Shown: piece after piece, positions 1 through 8,908 of the stretch
Layout of the letters: the number at the start of each line of letters is the position of its first letter
Position numbering within the stretch: position 1 is the first letter of the stretch
Position numbers and translations under genes: made by a program
Assembly: GCF_003461245.1 (NCBI RefSeq)
Contig: NZ_QTWS01000001.1
Span: forward strand, 203,496-267,495
Source of the DNA: Blautia sp. AF19-10LB
GTDB taxonomy: Bacteria; Bacillota; Clostridia; Lachnospirales; Lachnospiraceae
Reading direction: 5' to 3'
Length of the DNA: 64,000 bases
The notes under the pieces: model-generated
What the model was told of the DNA's origin: nothing
Seen by the model: only the letters and a program-made list of their open reading frames with translations
The model's database searches: none

Positions 1-1
1 T

Positions 2-1054
2 TTTAATGCGGCTCCGGTATGGGGCAGGATCTCTGTCGTGGCGGCAGGCCCGGTCTTTAACTTTATTCTGGCATTTATCCTGTCGGTGATCATTGTCGGT
101 TTTGTCGGTTATGATCCGGCAGAGATCGTGGAAGTACAGCAGGATTCTGCCGCGTCAGAGGCAGGACTTGAGGCAGGCGATGTGATCACGGAATACAATG
201 GATACCATGTGGATCTGGCGAAGGATCTGTATGTGTACAGTTATCTGAACTCACTCAATGAGGGAGATACAGTTACACTTAAAGTACGCCGCGATGGCGA
301 AACGAAGGAAATCCAGTATACACCGGATGTTTCGGTGAGATATCTTCTTGGATTTAACCGTTCGGATGCATCTTCGATGACAGTAGAATCTCTGATCGAG
401 GGAATGCCTCTTGAAGCGGCGGGGCTTCAGCCGGGAGATACGATCACGGCGATCAACGGAACAGAGGTTGCGGATGGAGAAGCATATGATGCTTACCTTC
501 AGGAGCACCCGCTTTCAGATGAGCCGGTGGAGATTACTTATGTGCGTGACGGACTGGATTACACGGCAACGATCACGCCGCAGGAATACCGCACACCGGT
601 ACTTGGATTTTCCTATAATCTGGGATATCAGAAGGCGAACGGGCTTGAAGTGCTGAAATATGGTACCCTGGAAGTGAAATATATGATCCGTACTACACTT
701 CTGAGTCTGAAACAGCTTGTTACAGGCGGCCTCGGCTTTAAGGATCTGAGCGGCCCGGTGGGGGTTGTGGATGCGATCGGAACCACTTATGAGGAGAGCA
801 AGAGCGAGGGCGCGCTGATGCTCTGGATGAATATGCTCAACATGGCGGTCCTTTTGTCGGCAAACCTTGGTGTAATGAACCTTCTGCCTCTTCCAGCACT
901 TGACGGAGGAAGACTGGTATTTCTGATCGTAGAAGCAGTCCGCCGCAAACCGATCAACCGAGAGATCGAGGGTATGGTCCATTTTGCGGGGCTGATGCTT
1001 CTGATGGCACTGATGGTCGTGGTCATGTATAATGATATTATGAAGATTTTCTGA
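2..1054 (+). CDS. rseP: RseP-type site-2 zinc metalloprotease, C-terminal part
   Basis: Membrane-embedded site-2 protease of the RseP/YluC family, which cuts transmembrane anchors such as anti-sigma factors within the membrane. The reading frame is open from base 2, so the gene begins before the window and the HExxH zinc site is missing here. About 350 residues are visible. AAGPVFNFILAF is the conserved segment after the first catalytic helix. Two PDZ-like stretches follow (SAASEAGLEAGDVI and PLEAAGLQPGDTI). Near the end LLPLPALDGGRL is the family's LDGG motif carrying a metal ligand, followed by a last hydrophobic helix. The order matches RseP; the physiological substrate cannot be told from the sequence. 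Confidence 0.93.
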   Translation, partial: FNAAPVWGRISVVAAGPVFNFILAFILSVIIVGFVGYDPAEIVEVQQDSAASEAGLEAGDVITEYNGYHVDLAKDLYVYSYLNSLNEGDTVTLKVRRDGETKEIQYTPDVSVRYLLGFNRSDASSMTVESLIEGMPLEAAGLQPGDTITAINGTEVADGEAYDAYLQEHPLSDEPVEITYVRDGLDYTATITPQEYRTPVLGFSYNLGYQKANGLEVLKYGTLEVKYMIRTTLLSLKQLVTGGLGFKDLSGPVGVVDAIGTTYEESKSEGALMLWMNMLNMAVLLSANLGVMNLLPLPALDGGRLVFLIVEAVRRKPINREIEGMVHFAGLMLLMALMVVVMYNDIMKIF

Positions 1055-1081
1055 TATAGTTACAGAAGTGGTATTGAGGTT

Positions 1082-2002
1082 ATGAGAAATAAAATTTTGG
1101 CATCGCTCATGCTGGCAGGACTGTTCCTCGGCAGTGGTTTCTGTTATCCAGAAAGCATGACCCTGGCAGCAGAACAGCAGAAGAATACAGATTATACGAA
1201 TGATGACCTGAATTATGAAACAGATACTCTCAAAGTAAATATAGAGCAGAAGGACACTGGTTATACGAAATACTGGGTAGCACATGTGCAGACATTCAGT
1301 ACCGAACAGCTGAAATCTGCTCTATGTGGTGGAATTTATGGTAATCCGCGCAAGACAACTTCGGAGGAGCTTGCTGCACATGATGGTATCATTGGAATCA
1401 ATGGCAGTGCGTTTTCCTATGGTTCGGGCGAACCTGCACCTGGCAAGACGATGATCAAGAAAGGCATAGTTTATAATGATGTCTATTCCAATGGAAATAT
1501 CTTCTGCGTAACAGAAGACGGCGGGATGTTTACCGCTGCTGCGGGAATGACAACGAAGGATCTTCTGAACCGTGGTGTGCAGGATACATACTGTTTTGGA
1601 CCGACGCTTGTGGAGAATGGTGAAGCAAGTGAGATTTCCGGACAGTTCCACCAGACTTCCAGATATCAGAGAGCAGCAGTCGGGATGGTAAATCCCGGCG
1701 ACTATTATCTGGTGGTTGTAGATGGTAAGGGATACGGCGGTTCTCAGGGAATGACATATCAGGAACTGCAGCAGGTATTTACAGATCTTGGATGTGATTA
1801 TGCATACAATCTTGACGGCGGAGGTTCCGCAACCCTGGTATTCAAAGGCAAAGTGCTGAATACCCTGACCGACAACGGCAAAGAAAGAGCTTGCGGAGAT
1901 ATCCTCTATTTTGTGGATGCGGGTAATGGCTCTGAGGGAAAAGACATTGTTGTACATGAGAATGAAGGAATGATAAGCTCATCGGGAGACTCTATATGGT
2001 AG
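1082..2002 (+). CDS. Secreted phosphodiester glycosidase-like protein (NAGPA/DUF2233 domain)
   Basis: Predicted exported protein of 306 residues. It begins with a short basic N-terminus and a hydrophobic stretch (ILASLMLAGLFLGSGF), as in a signal peptide. The body resembles the NAGPA/DUF2233 phosphodiester glycosidase fold: GIIGINGSAFSY, the central SRYQRAAVGM and the hallmark YNLDGGGSATLV near residue 245. Family members act on glycan phosphodiesters or exopolysaccharide; the substrate here is unknown. It lies 27 bp after the protease gene and may be cotranscribed. Its stop codon is inside the stem of the following terminator. Confidence 0.82.
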   Translation: MRNKILASLMLAGLFLGSGFCYPESMTLAAEQQKNTDYTNDDLNYETDTLKVNIEQKDTGYTKYWVAHVQTFSTEQLKSALCGGIYGNPRKTTSEELAAHDGIIGINGSAFSYGSGEPAPGKTMIKKGIVYNDVYSNGNIFCVTEDGGMFTAAAGMTTKDLLNRGVQDTYCFGPTLVENGEASEISGQFHQTSRYQRAAVGMVNPGDYYLVVVDGKGYGGSQGMTYQELQQVFTDLGCDYAYNLDGGGSATLVFKGKVLNTLTDNGKERACGDILYFVDAGNGSEGKDIVVHENEGMISSSGDSIW

Positions 2003-2015
2003 TCTCCCGATTTTT
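1981..2015 (+). terminator. Rho-independent terminator overlapping the stop codon
   Basis: An 11-bp perfect stem (ATCGGGAGACT with AGTCTCCCGAT) with a 9-nt loop and a T-run. The TAG stop of the upstream gene (2000-2002) lies in the loop and second arm, so the hairpin starts inside the coding region. Confidence 0.9.
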
Positions 2016-2074
2016 GTGCTGTTTTACGCTCCTGTGGCATAAACTATCCTGAGAGCTTTTAGCAGGAGAAATGA

Positions 2075-3343
2075 ATGAGATCTTATGGAGATATCCGGGC
2101 GCAGCAGGAGAACGTTGATGAGGGCGGGCTCAAAGTAACAGTGATGACGGCAGACGGGACACGACCGGTGGAGAATGCACTGGTCAGGATCTCGTATACC
2201 GGGGAGAGTGGTCAGACGATCGAGGAGGTCAGGACGGATTCGTCCGGGCAGACGCCGGTCCTGGAAGTAAAAACACCGCCGCTGGAGTACAGCATGGAGC
2301 CATCGGAGCAGCAGCCATATGCGGAATATACGGTTCAGGTGGAAGCGGAAGGGTTTGAGAATTCCGAGGTTGCCGGGACACAGGTGCTTCCGAGTGTCCT
2401 TGCCCAGCAGACGGTCAGCGTTAATTTTCAGGCAAATGCTTCGTTTGAGCGGCTTGTGATCGGACCTCATACTCTGTGGGGCGAATACCCGCCGAAGATC
2501 GAAGAAGCAGAAGTAAAGCCTGTGGATGAAAGCGGCGAGATCGTTCTGAGCCGCGTAGTGATCCCGGAATACATCGTTGTCCATGATGGTTCCGTGAACG
2601 ATACGACAGCAAGGGACTATTATGTGCGTTACAAAGATTACATCAAAAATGTAGCGAGCAGCGAAATCTATGCGACCTGGCCGGACGATACGATCCGGGC
2701 AAATGTACTGGTGATCATGTCATTTACCCTGAACCGTGTCTATACCGAGTGGTACCGGAACAAAGGCAAAGACTTCACGATCACTTCATCCACAGCCTAC
2801 GACCACAAATGGATCCCGGGAAGAAATATTTTTGACAGTATTTCCAGGATCGTGGATGAACTTTTTGAAAATTATCTGTCCAGACCGGATGTGAGACAGC
2901 CAATCCTGACCCAGTACTGTGACGGGCGTCAGGTGCAGTGCCGTAATCGCGGGTGGATGACGCAGTGGGGCAGCAAGGCTCTGGGAGACCAGGGATATTC
3001 GCCGATCGAAATCCTCAGATATTTCTATGGAAGTGATATATATATCAATGTTGCAGAAGAAGTATCAGGGATTCCGGCGTCCTGGCCGGGATATGATCTC
3101 AATATCGGGGCGACAGGCCCAAAAGTCCGCCAGATGCAGGAACAGTTAAATGTGATCGCCGGAGCATATCCGGCAGTGCCGAAAGTGGGCGTGGACGGAA
3201 TCTATGGAGAGCAGACAAAAGCTTCTGTACAGAAATTCCAGAACGTTTTCGGGCTTCCTGAGACCGGTATCACCGATTATCCGACCTGGTATAAGATCCA
3301 GGAAATCTACGTTGCGGTCAGCAGGATTGCAGAATTGAATTAA
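2075..3343 (+). CDS. SleC-like spore cortex-lytic protein with peptidoglycan-binding domain
   Basis: Protein of 422 residues resembling clostridial SleC-type cortex-lytic proteins, which degrade spore cortex peptidoglycan at germination. An N-terminal Ig/carboxypeptidase-regulatory-like region is followed by a SpoIID-like middle with conserved stretches (VASSEIYATWPDDTIRANV and FTLNRVYTEWYRNKG). The C-terminus is a PG_binding_1 domain (IGATGPKVRQMQEQLN, then GVDGIYGEQTKASVQKFQ). No signal peptide is seen. ATG 2075 has a Shine-Dalgarno AGGAG about 7 bases upstream; an ATG at 2071 is out of frame. The assignment rests on remembered family motifs. An alternative is a SpoIID/PG-binding protein with another spore role. 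Confidence 0.75.
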   Translation: MRSYGDIRAQQENVDEGGLKVTVMTADGTRPVENALVRISYTGESGQTIEEVRTDSSGQTPVLEVKTPPLEYSMEPSEQQPYAEYTVQVEAEGFENSEVAGTQVLPSVLAQQTVSVNFQANASFERLVIGPHTLWGEYPPKIEEAEVKPVDESGEIVLSRVVIPEYIVVHDGSVNDTTARDYYVRYKDYIKNVASSEIYATWPDDTIRANVLVIMSFTLNRVYTEWYRNKGKDFTITSSTAYDHKWIPGRNIFDSISRIVDELFENYLSRPDVRQPILTQYCDGRQVQCRNRGWMTQWGSKALGDQGYSPIEILRYFYGSDIYINVAEEVSGIPASWPGYDLNIGATGPKVRQMQEQLNVIAGAYPAVPKVGVDGIYGEQTKASVQKFQNVFGLPETGITDYPTWYKIQEIYVAVSRIAELN

Positions 3344-3378
3344 ATTTACAAAAAAACGAAAAAATTTCAAAAAAAGGC

Positions 3379-3407
3379 TTGACTTTGCCAATTGTTTCTG
3401 GTATTCT
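3379..3407 (+). promoter_or_regulatory. Sigma-A promoter of first tRNA-Leu
   Basis: TTGACT at 3379-3384 and TATTCT at 3402-3407 with a 17-bp spacer. A leader with complementary GAGGGAA and TTCCC segments separates it from the tRNA. Confidence 0.88.
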
Positions 3408-3458
3408 ACTACATGTCGCGAGGGAAAAGCAAAAAGAATTCCCGAGGAAATGCGATAT

Positions 3459-3543
3459 GCGGAAGTGTCGGAACTGGCAGACGAGCAAGACTAAGGATCT
3501 TGTAAGCATTGCGCTTGTGTGGGTTCAAGTCCCATCTTCCGCA
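3459..3543 (+). tRNA. tRNA-Leu(AAG), copy 1
   Basis: An 85-nt class II tRNA. The acceptor stem is GCGGAAG with CTTCCGC plus discriminator A. The anticodon loop CTAAGGA gives anticodon AAG (Leu, CUU; CUN if A34 becomes inosine). It has a long variable arm and a GGTTCAA T-loop. CCA is not encoded. Confidence 0.96.
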
Positions 3544-3552
3544 TGAAAGAGA

Positions 3553-3583
3553 GCCCTGTATCTACGAAGGTACAGGGCTTTTT
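3553..3583 (+). terminator. Terminator after tRNA-Leu copy 1
   Basis: Stem GCCCTGTA with TACAGGGC, a 10-nt loop, then TTTTT. Confidence 0.9.
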
Positions 3584-3643
3584 GCTACCCGGAAATCCAC
3601 TGAAAAAAGCGGAGAAAAAAATTGAAAAAATTAAAAAAAGGTA

Positions 3644-3672
3644 TTGACTATATGGATAGCATTTGATATACT
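3644..3672 (+). promoter_or_regulatory. Sigma-A promoter of second tRNA-Leu
   Basis: TTGACT at 3644-3649, 17-bp spacer, TATACT at 3667-3672. The leader before the tRNA nearly repeats that of copy 1. Confidence 0.9.
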
Positions 3673-3722
3673 ACCACTTGTCGCGAGGGAAGAGCAAAAG
3701 AATTCCCGAGGAAATGCGATAT

Positions 3723-3807
3723 GCGGAAGTGTCGGAACTGGCAGACGAGCAAGACTAAGGATCTTGTGAGCATTGCGCTCGTGTGGGTTCAAGTCCCATC
3801 TTCCGCA
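3723..3807 (+). tRNA. tRNA-Leu(AAG), copy 2
   Basis: An 85-nt class II tRNA differing from copy 1 only at a few bases, with the same CTAAGGA anticodon loop (AAG). No terminator lies between it and the next copy, whose promoter begins 10 bp after its end. Confidence 0.96.
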
Positions 3808-3816
3808 TGAAAGGTA

Positions 3817-3845
3817 TTGACTTTTACATTACCTTTTGTTATATT
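3817..3845 (+). promoter_or_regulatory. Sigma-A promoter of third tRNA-Leu
   Basis: TTGACT at 3817-3822, 17-bp spacer, TATATT at 3840-3845, immediately after tRNA copy 2. Confidence 0.88.
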
Positions 3846-3889
3846 AATATCTATCGCGAGGAAGCAATTGTTTCCAAGAAATGCGGTAT

Positions 3890-3974
3890 GCGGAAGTGTC
3901 GGAACTGGCAGACGAGCAAGACTAAGGATCTTGTAAGCATTGCGCTTGTGTGGGTTCAAGTCCCATCTTCCGCA
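3890..3974 (+). tRNA. tRNA-Leu(AAG), copy 3
   Basis: An 85-nt class II tRNA that looks identical to copy 1, anticodon AAG, with encoded acceptor pairing and discriminator A. Its upstream leader is the most diverged of the three. Confidence 0.96.
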
Positions 3975-3983
3975 TGAGAGAGA

Positions 3984-4010
3984 ACTCCTGTTAAATCAGG
4001 AGTTTTTTTT
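3984..4010 (+). terminator. Terminator after the tRNA-Leu array
   Basis: Stem ACTCCTG with CAGGAGT, 6-nt loop, run of eight T. Confidence 0.92.
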
Positions 4011-4170
4011 ATGCCATAGCAGATAACTCCATAATGTTCTGCCGATACAAAAAAAGAAATTTTTTTTGAAAAAAAGAGGAATTTGAAACATTATGTAGAA
4101 TATAATTAATATAGGGTATTTTGTCGTTACTGTGAACCATAGTGTTTTTGCACCTGTGGAGGTAGTGCCT

Positions 4171-5178
4171 ATGAATATACGGGAGAAGATGGAACAGCAG
4201 GAACTGGAACTTTTGAGTCCATATGCGGCGTGCAGCGTTCATTCCAGAGGCAGGGAACGCACCGAGGAGGAATGCGATGTCAGGACCGTTTATCAGAGAG
4301 ACCGTGACCGGATTCTCCACAGCAAGGCATTTCGCAGACTGAAAGATAAGACACAGGTGTTTCTTGCACCGCACGGGGACCATTACAGGAACCGGCTCAC
4401 GCATACACTTGAGGTATCGCAGATCGCACGCACGATAGCCAAGGCACTTCGCCTGAATGAAGATCTGGTGGAGGCGATCGCGCTCGGACATGATCTTGGA
4501 CATACACCATTTGGGCATGCGGGGGAGCATGCGCTTGATGAGATCCATCCGGGTGGTTTTACTCATTACCGTCAGAGTATTCGTGTCGTGCAGATCCTGG
4601 AGAAGAACGGTGAGGGACTGAACCTTACATGGGAAGTGAGGGATGGCATTCTGAACCATCGGCTCAGCGGCAGTCCTGCGACACTGGAAGGACAGGTTGT
4701 CCGCTTTTCCGACAAAATAGCTTATATCCATCATGATATGGATGATGCACAGAGAGCAGGTATCCTGACAGAAGATGATATCCCTGTGACGCTTCGGATA
4801 CTTCTGGGGTATACAACGAGGGAGAGACTGAATACTTTTGTGCATGATATCATAGAGAACAGCCTTGAGAGAGACCATATCTGTATGTCGGAGAGAATTT
4901 TCACGGCACTGATGGATCTTCGGACGATTATGTTCCAGAATGTATATACGCATCCGGAGGCAAAGAGAGAAGAACACAAAGCAGTCAGAATGCTTAAGAA
5001 ACTATATGAATATTATATCGAGAACCCGGAACAGATGTCCAGGGAATATCAGGAACTCATGAAGCGAGGAGAGCCCGGATCCCAGGCGGTCTGTGATTAC
5101 CTTTCTGGTATGACAGACCAGTATTCCATGGAGAAGTTCCGGCAGATATACATACCAAAGTCCTGGGAAGGCTATTAA
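4171..5178 (+). CDS. dgt: dGTPase-like HD-domain deoxynucleoside triphosphohydrolase
   Basis: Predicted cytosolic enzyme of 335 residues in the dGTP triphosphohydrolase family, which splits dNTPs into deoxynucleoside and triphosphate. The HD-domain metal ligands are visible: RLTHTLEVSQIA, then ALGHDLGHTPFGHAGEHAL, and DKIAYIHHDMDD. The N-terminal RDRDRILHSKAFRRLKDKTQVF is typical of the family. I chose ATG 4171 (MNIREKM) because GGAGG lies at 4158-4162; an in-frame ATG at 4132 has no such site and adds unconserved residues. It lies 20 bp before dnaG, a common Clostridia arrangement, so the two are probably cotranscribed. Confidence 0.9.
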   Translation: MNIREKMEQQELELLSPYAACSVHSRGRERTEEECDVRTVYQRDRDRILHSKAFRRLKDKTQVFLAPHGDHYRNRLTHTLEVSQIARTIAKALRLNEDLVEAIALGHDLGHTPFGHAGEHALDEIHPGGFTHYRQSIRVVQILEKNGEGLNLTWEVRDGILNHRLSGSPATLEGQVVRFSDKIAYIHHDMDDAQRAGILTEDDIPVTLRILLGYTTRERLNTFVHDIIENSLERDHICMSERIFTALMDLRTIMFQNVYTHPEAKREEHKAVRMLKKLYEYYIENPEQMSREYQELMKRGEPGSQAVCDYLSGMTDQYSMEKFRQIYIPKSWEGY

Positions 5179-5198
5179 GCAGCAGAGGAGGATGGGCA

Positions 5199-7001
5199 AT
5201 GCGTTATTCGGACGATATCATTGAAGAAGTACGTCAGAAGAATGATATTGTAGATGTGGTATCCCAATATGTGAAATTAACCAGGAAGGGCAGTTCCTAT
5301 TTTGGGTTATGTCCTTTCCACAATGAGAAGACACCTTCATTTTCCGTAACACCGGGGAAGCAGATGTATTATTGCTTTGGCTGCGGAGCCGGTGGGAATG
5401 TTTTTAATTTTATCATGGAATATGAGAACTATACGTTTGGTGAGGCTTTGAAACATCTGGCTGACCGTGCGGGAGTGGAACTTCCCCAGATCGAGTATTC
5501 CAAAGAAGTGAGAGAGAAGGCACAGGAGCGCGCAGAGCTTCTGGAGATCAACAAGCAGGCCGCGCAGTATTTCTACTATCAGCTCCGTACAGAGAAGGGC
5601 GCGCAGGGGTATCAGTACCTTACAGGGCGCGGACTCAGTGAGGAGACGATGCGTAAGTTCGGGCTTGGGTATTCGGACAAATTCGGCGGTGGACTGTATC
5701 AGTTCCTTAAGTCCAAGGGTTACGGTGATGACCGGCTTCGGGAATCCGGGCTTTTTAATGTGGACGAGCGTCATGGGATGTATGATAAGTTCTGGAACCG
5801 TGTGATCTTTCCGATCATGGATGTCAATAACCGTGTGATCGGTTTTGGCGGACGTGTGATGGGTGACGGCAAACCGAAGTATCTGAACTCCCCGGAGACC
5901 AAGATCTTTGACAAGAGCCGTAACCTGTACGGACTTAATGTCGCGAGGACAACGAGGAGGAAATATCTGATTCTTTGTGAAGGATACATGGATGTGATTT
6001 CCATGCACCAGGCAGGTTTTACGAATGCAGTGGCCTCGCTTGGAACGGCACTGACTTCCGGTCATGCCAGCCTTTTGAAGCGTTATACGCAGGAAGTCCT
6101 GCTTCTCTACGACAGTGATGAGGCAGGTGTCCGTGCGGCGCTCCGTGCGATCCCGATCCTGCGGGAAGCTGGCGTCAATTCCAGAGTTGTGAATCTGCGG
6201 CCATATAAGGATCCGGATGAATTTATCAAGAACCTTGGAGCGGAAGCTTTTGAGGAACGGCTTGAGCAGGCGTCGGACAGCTTTATGTTCCGGGTCAGTA
6301 TTGCAGAGAGCGAGTTCCCGATGGAGGAGCCGCAGGGGCAGAACCGTTTCTTTGAACGTTGTGCAGAGATGCTTCTGGAACTGAAGGATGAACTGGAGCG
6401 GAACCTCTATATCGAGGCGATCGTTAAGAAGTACCGCGGTCAGTACGGTATCAGCGTGGAGGATCTCCGTAAGAGAGTCAATACACTGGCTCTTAAGGGC
6501 ACACCGGCAGAACGCCGCATCCAGCCAAAGAAAAGTCAGAAAGGTGCACCTAAGAAAAAGAAGGACAGTGCTTCTGATCAGGCGCAGAAACTGATGCTGA
6601 CCTGGATCGTCACCTATCCTAAGATCTTTGACAAAGTGGCACAGTATCTGACACCGGAGGACTTTGTGGTTCCCCTGTACAGGGAAGTAGCGCAGATGCT
6701 TTTTTCTCAGAGGGAAGAAGGCGAGGTAAATCCGGCCAGACTCCTGAACAGTTTCACAGACAGTGAAGAGCAGAGAGAAGTTGCATCGCTGTTTAATGCG
6801 ACGATCCATCTGGAGACTCCCAAGGAGCAGGATCAGGCTTTTGCCGACACGCTTCTTCGGATCAAGACAGAGAGTCTTGCAGAAAGAAACCGCAACTGGA
6901 ATCCCACGGATATGGCGGGACTTCAGGAAATCATCAAAGCAAAAAAAGAATTAGAGGAACTCGGCCGAAAACGCCGGGATCTGCATATTTCTTTTGAATA
7001 A
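5199..7001 (+). CDS. dnaG: DNA primase DnaG
   Basis: Bacterial replicative primase of 600 residues, making RNA primers at the fork with DnaB. The N-terminal CHC2 zinc site is complete (C38, H41, C59, C62). The catalytic core includes YGLNVARTT and the TOPRIM elements LILCEGYMDVISMH and LLLYDSDEAGVRAA. The C-terminal part is a helicase-binding-like region. The length is normal for DnaG. It is followed after 39 bp by rpoD, the classical macromolecular-synthesis gene pair. Confidence 0.98.
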   Translation: MRYSDDIIEEVRQKNDIVDVVSQYVKLTRKGSSYFGLCPFHNEKTPSFSVTPGKQMYYCFGCGAGGNVFNFIMEYENYTFGEALKHLADRAGVELPQIEYSKEVREKAQERAELLEINKQAAQYFYYQLRTEKGAQGYQYLTGRGLSEETMRKFGLGYSDKFGGGLYQFLKSKGYGDDRLRESGLFNVDERHGMYDKFWNRVIFPIMDVNNRVIGFGGRVMGDGKPKYLNSPETKIFDKSRNLYGLNVARTTRRKYLILCEGYMDVISMHQAGFTNAVASLGTALTSGHASLLKRYTQEVLLLYDSDEAGVRAALRAIPILREAGVNSRVVNLRPYKDPDEFIKNLGAEAFEERLEQASDSFMFRVSIAESEFPMEEPQGQNRFFERCAEMLLELKDELERNLYIEAIVKKYRGQYGISVEDLRKRVNTLALKGTPAERRIQPKKSQKGAPKKKKDSASDQAQKLMLTWIVTYPKIFDKVAQYLTPEDFVVPLYREVAQMLFSQREEGEVNPARLLNSFTDSEEQREVASLFNATIHLETPKEQDQAFADTLLRIKTESLAERNRNWNPTDMAGLQEIIKAKKELEELGRKRRDLHISFE

Positions 7002-7040
7002 GGATAAAATATAAACACTATATGGAGGGAATAAGCACCT

Positions 7041-8165
7041 ATGGAAATGAATATGGGCAAATTCAGCGAAAAACTGGTTGAGCTTCTGGAGCTTGCAAAA
7101 AAGAAAAAGAACGTATTGGAATACCAGGAGATCAGTGATTTCTTCAAAGACCAGCCTCTTGAAGTTGAACAGATGGAAAAGGTATACGATTTCCTGGAAG
7201 CCAGCGGAGTCGATGTGCTCCGTATTTCAGGCAATGATGACAGCCTGATGCTGGACGATGATGCAGAGCTGGACAAGCTGGATGATGAGGAAGAGATCGA
7301 ACTGGATAAGATCGATCTTTCTGTACCGGAAGGTGTCAGCATTGAAGACCCTGTCCGTATGTACCTCAAGGAAATCGGTAAAGTCAGCCTTCTTACAGCA
7401 GATGAGGAGATCGAGCTTGCAAAGCGTATGGAGCAGGGCGATGAGGATGCCAAGAAACGTCTGGCAGAAGCTAACCTTCGTCTTGTAGTCAGCATTGCAA
7501 AGCGTTATGTAGGACGTGGAATGCTGTTTCTGGATCTGATCCAGGAGGGAAACTTAGGTCTTATTAAAGCCGTTGAGAAATTCGATTACCGCAAGGGATA
7601 TAAATTCAGTACTTATGCAACATGGTGGATCCGTCAGGCGATCACAAGAGCGATCGCTGACCAGGCAAGAACGATCCGTATCCCTGTGCATATGGTAGAA
7701 ACTATCAACAAGCTGATCCGCGTTTCCCGTCAGTTACTCCAGGAGTTAGGCCGTGAACCTACCCCGGAAGAAATCGCAGAAGAGATGGATATGAATGTTG
7801 ACAGAGTACGTGAGATCCTCAAGATCTCTCAGGAACCGGTATCTCTGGAAACTCCGATCGGTGAGGAGGAGGACAGCCACCTTGGAGATTTCATCCAGGA
7901 TGACAACGTGCCGGTACCGGCAGATGCAGCAGCATTTACTCTTCTCAAGGAACAGCTGATCGAAGTTCTCGGAACTCTTACCGAGAGAGAACAGAAAGTC
8001 CTGAGACTGCGTTTCGGACTGGACGATGGACGTGCACGTACCCTTGAGGAAGTTGGTAAGGAATTCAACGTTACAAGAGAGCGTATCCGTCAGATCGAAG
8101 CCAAAGCACTGCGTAAACTGCGTCATCCGAGCCGCAGCCGCAAACTGAAGGATTATCTGGACTGA
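7041..8165 (+). CDS. rpoD: Primary sigma factor RpoD/SigA
   Basis: Housekeeping sigma factor of 374 residues. An acidic region 1.1 precedes region 1.2 ([17 protein letters not shown]). Region 2 is intact ([33 protein letters not shown]), followed by region 3 and region 4 with its HTH ([20 protein letters not shown]). A GGAGGG site at 7024-7029 supports ATG 7041, though in-frame ATGs at 7047 and 7053 also exist. It is the factor expected to read the TTGACA/TATAAT-type promoters noted here. The TGA stop overlaps the ATG of trmK by one base, suggesting translational coupling. Confidence 0.98.
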   Translation: MEMNMGKFSEKLVELLELAKKKKNVLEYQEISDFFKDQPLEVEQMEKVYDFLEASGVDVLRISGNDDSLMLDDDAELDKLDDEEEIELDKIDLSVPEGVSIEDPVRMYLKEIGKVSLLTADEEIELAKRMEQGDEDAKKRLAEANLRLVVSIAKRYVGRGMLFLDLIQEGNLGLIKAVEKFDYRKGYKFSTYATWWIRQAITRAIADQARTIRIPVHMVETINKLIRVSRQLLQELGREPTPEEIAEEMDMNVDRVREILKISQEPVSLETPIGEEEDSHLGDFIQDDNVPVPADAAAFTLLKEQLIEVLGTLTEREQKVLRLRFGLDDGRARTLEEVGKEFNVTRERIRQIEAKALRKLRHPSRSRKLKDYLD

Positions 8166-8908
8166 TGGGCGCATCTGTACAGATTTCCAGGAGACTTGGC
8201 GCGATCGCCGATCTGGTGACACAAGGAAACCGGCTGGTAGATGTGGGATGTGATCATGGATATCTGCCGGTATACCTGAAACTTGAGAACAGGATTCCAA
8301 GCGCGATCGCAACAGATGTTGCGGAGGGACCGTTGTCTCGTGCGCACGAGCATATTGAACAGTACGGACTGGGCTCTTACATAGAGACAAGACGCTGTGA
8401 CGGACTTGCCGATATCGGACATGGCGAGGGAGATACCCTTGTCATTGCCGGCATGGGCGGTCCTCTGATGGAGCGTATCCTTAACGATGGCAGAAGCGTC
8501 TGGGATGATTTTCAGGAAATGATCCTTCAGCCGCAGTCAGATATTCCACATTTCAGGCATTTTCTTCTGGAGAATGGATTCCATATCATAGAAGAAGAGA
8601 TGATCCTTGAGGACGGTAAGTTTTATCCGATCATGAAGGTGAAACGAAATACGGAAACGGAGCCTGAGGTGTGGAGCGCGCAGGAGGAAATGTTTGGAAA
8701 AATCCTTCTTGAGAGAAAGCATCCGGTTCTTGAGAAATTCCTGGAAAGAGAGCTCAGGATCCATGAGGAGATCCTTGAGAAGCTCAAAGAAGCTTCCGGG
8801 GAGAGCGCAGTAAACCGCAAAAAAGAAGTTGAGGAGGAGCGGCAGCTAATCCTGGCTGCCCTGGACCGATATGAAAGTAAAGGAACTGACAGCGTGGCTG
8901 GAGAATAA
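8165..8908 (+). CDS. trmK: tRNA (adenine22-N1)-methyltransferase TrmK
   Basis: SAM-dependent methyltransferase of 247 residues in the TrmK family, which makes m1A22 in bacterial tRNAs. The SAM-binding motif LVDVGCDHGYLPVYL is near residue 30, and IAGMGGPLMERIL is the family hallmark near residue 95. The C-terminal third is a charged, probably coiled-coil helical region, as in TrmK. It starts in an ATGA overlap with rpoD and its 3' end overlaps the next gene by 38 bases. The order rpoD-trmK-nif3-like is common in Firmicutes. Confidence 0.94.
   Translation: MGASVQISRRLGAIADLVTQGNRLVDVGCDHGYLPVYLKLENRIPSAIATDVAEGPLSRAHEHIEQYGLGSYIETRRCDGLADIGHGEGDTLVIAGMGGPLMERILNDGRSVWDDFQEMILQPQSDIPHFRHFLLENGFHIIEEEMILEDGKFYPIMKVKRNTETEPEVWSAQEEMFGKILLERKHPVLEKFLERELRIHEEILEKLKEASGESAVNRKKEVEEERQLILAALDRYESKGTDSVAGE

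Noticed and set aside
3783..3977. Open frame running through the second and third tRNA-Leu
   Set aside because: It consists of tRNA and promoter sequence; the RNA genes explain it fully.
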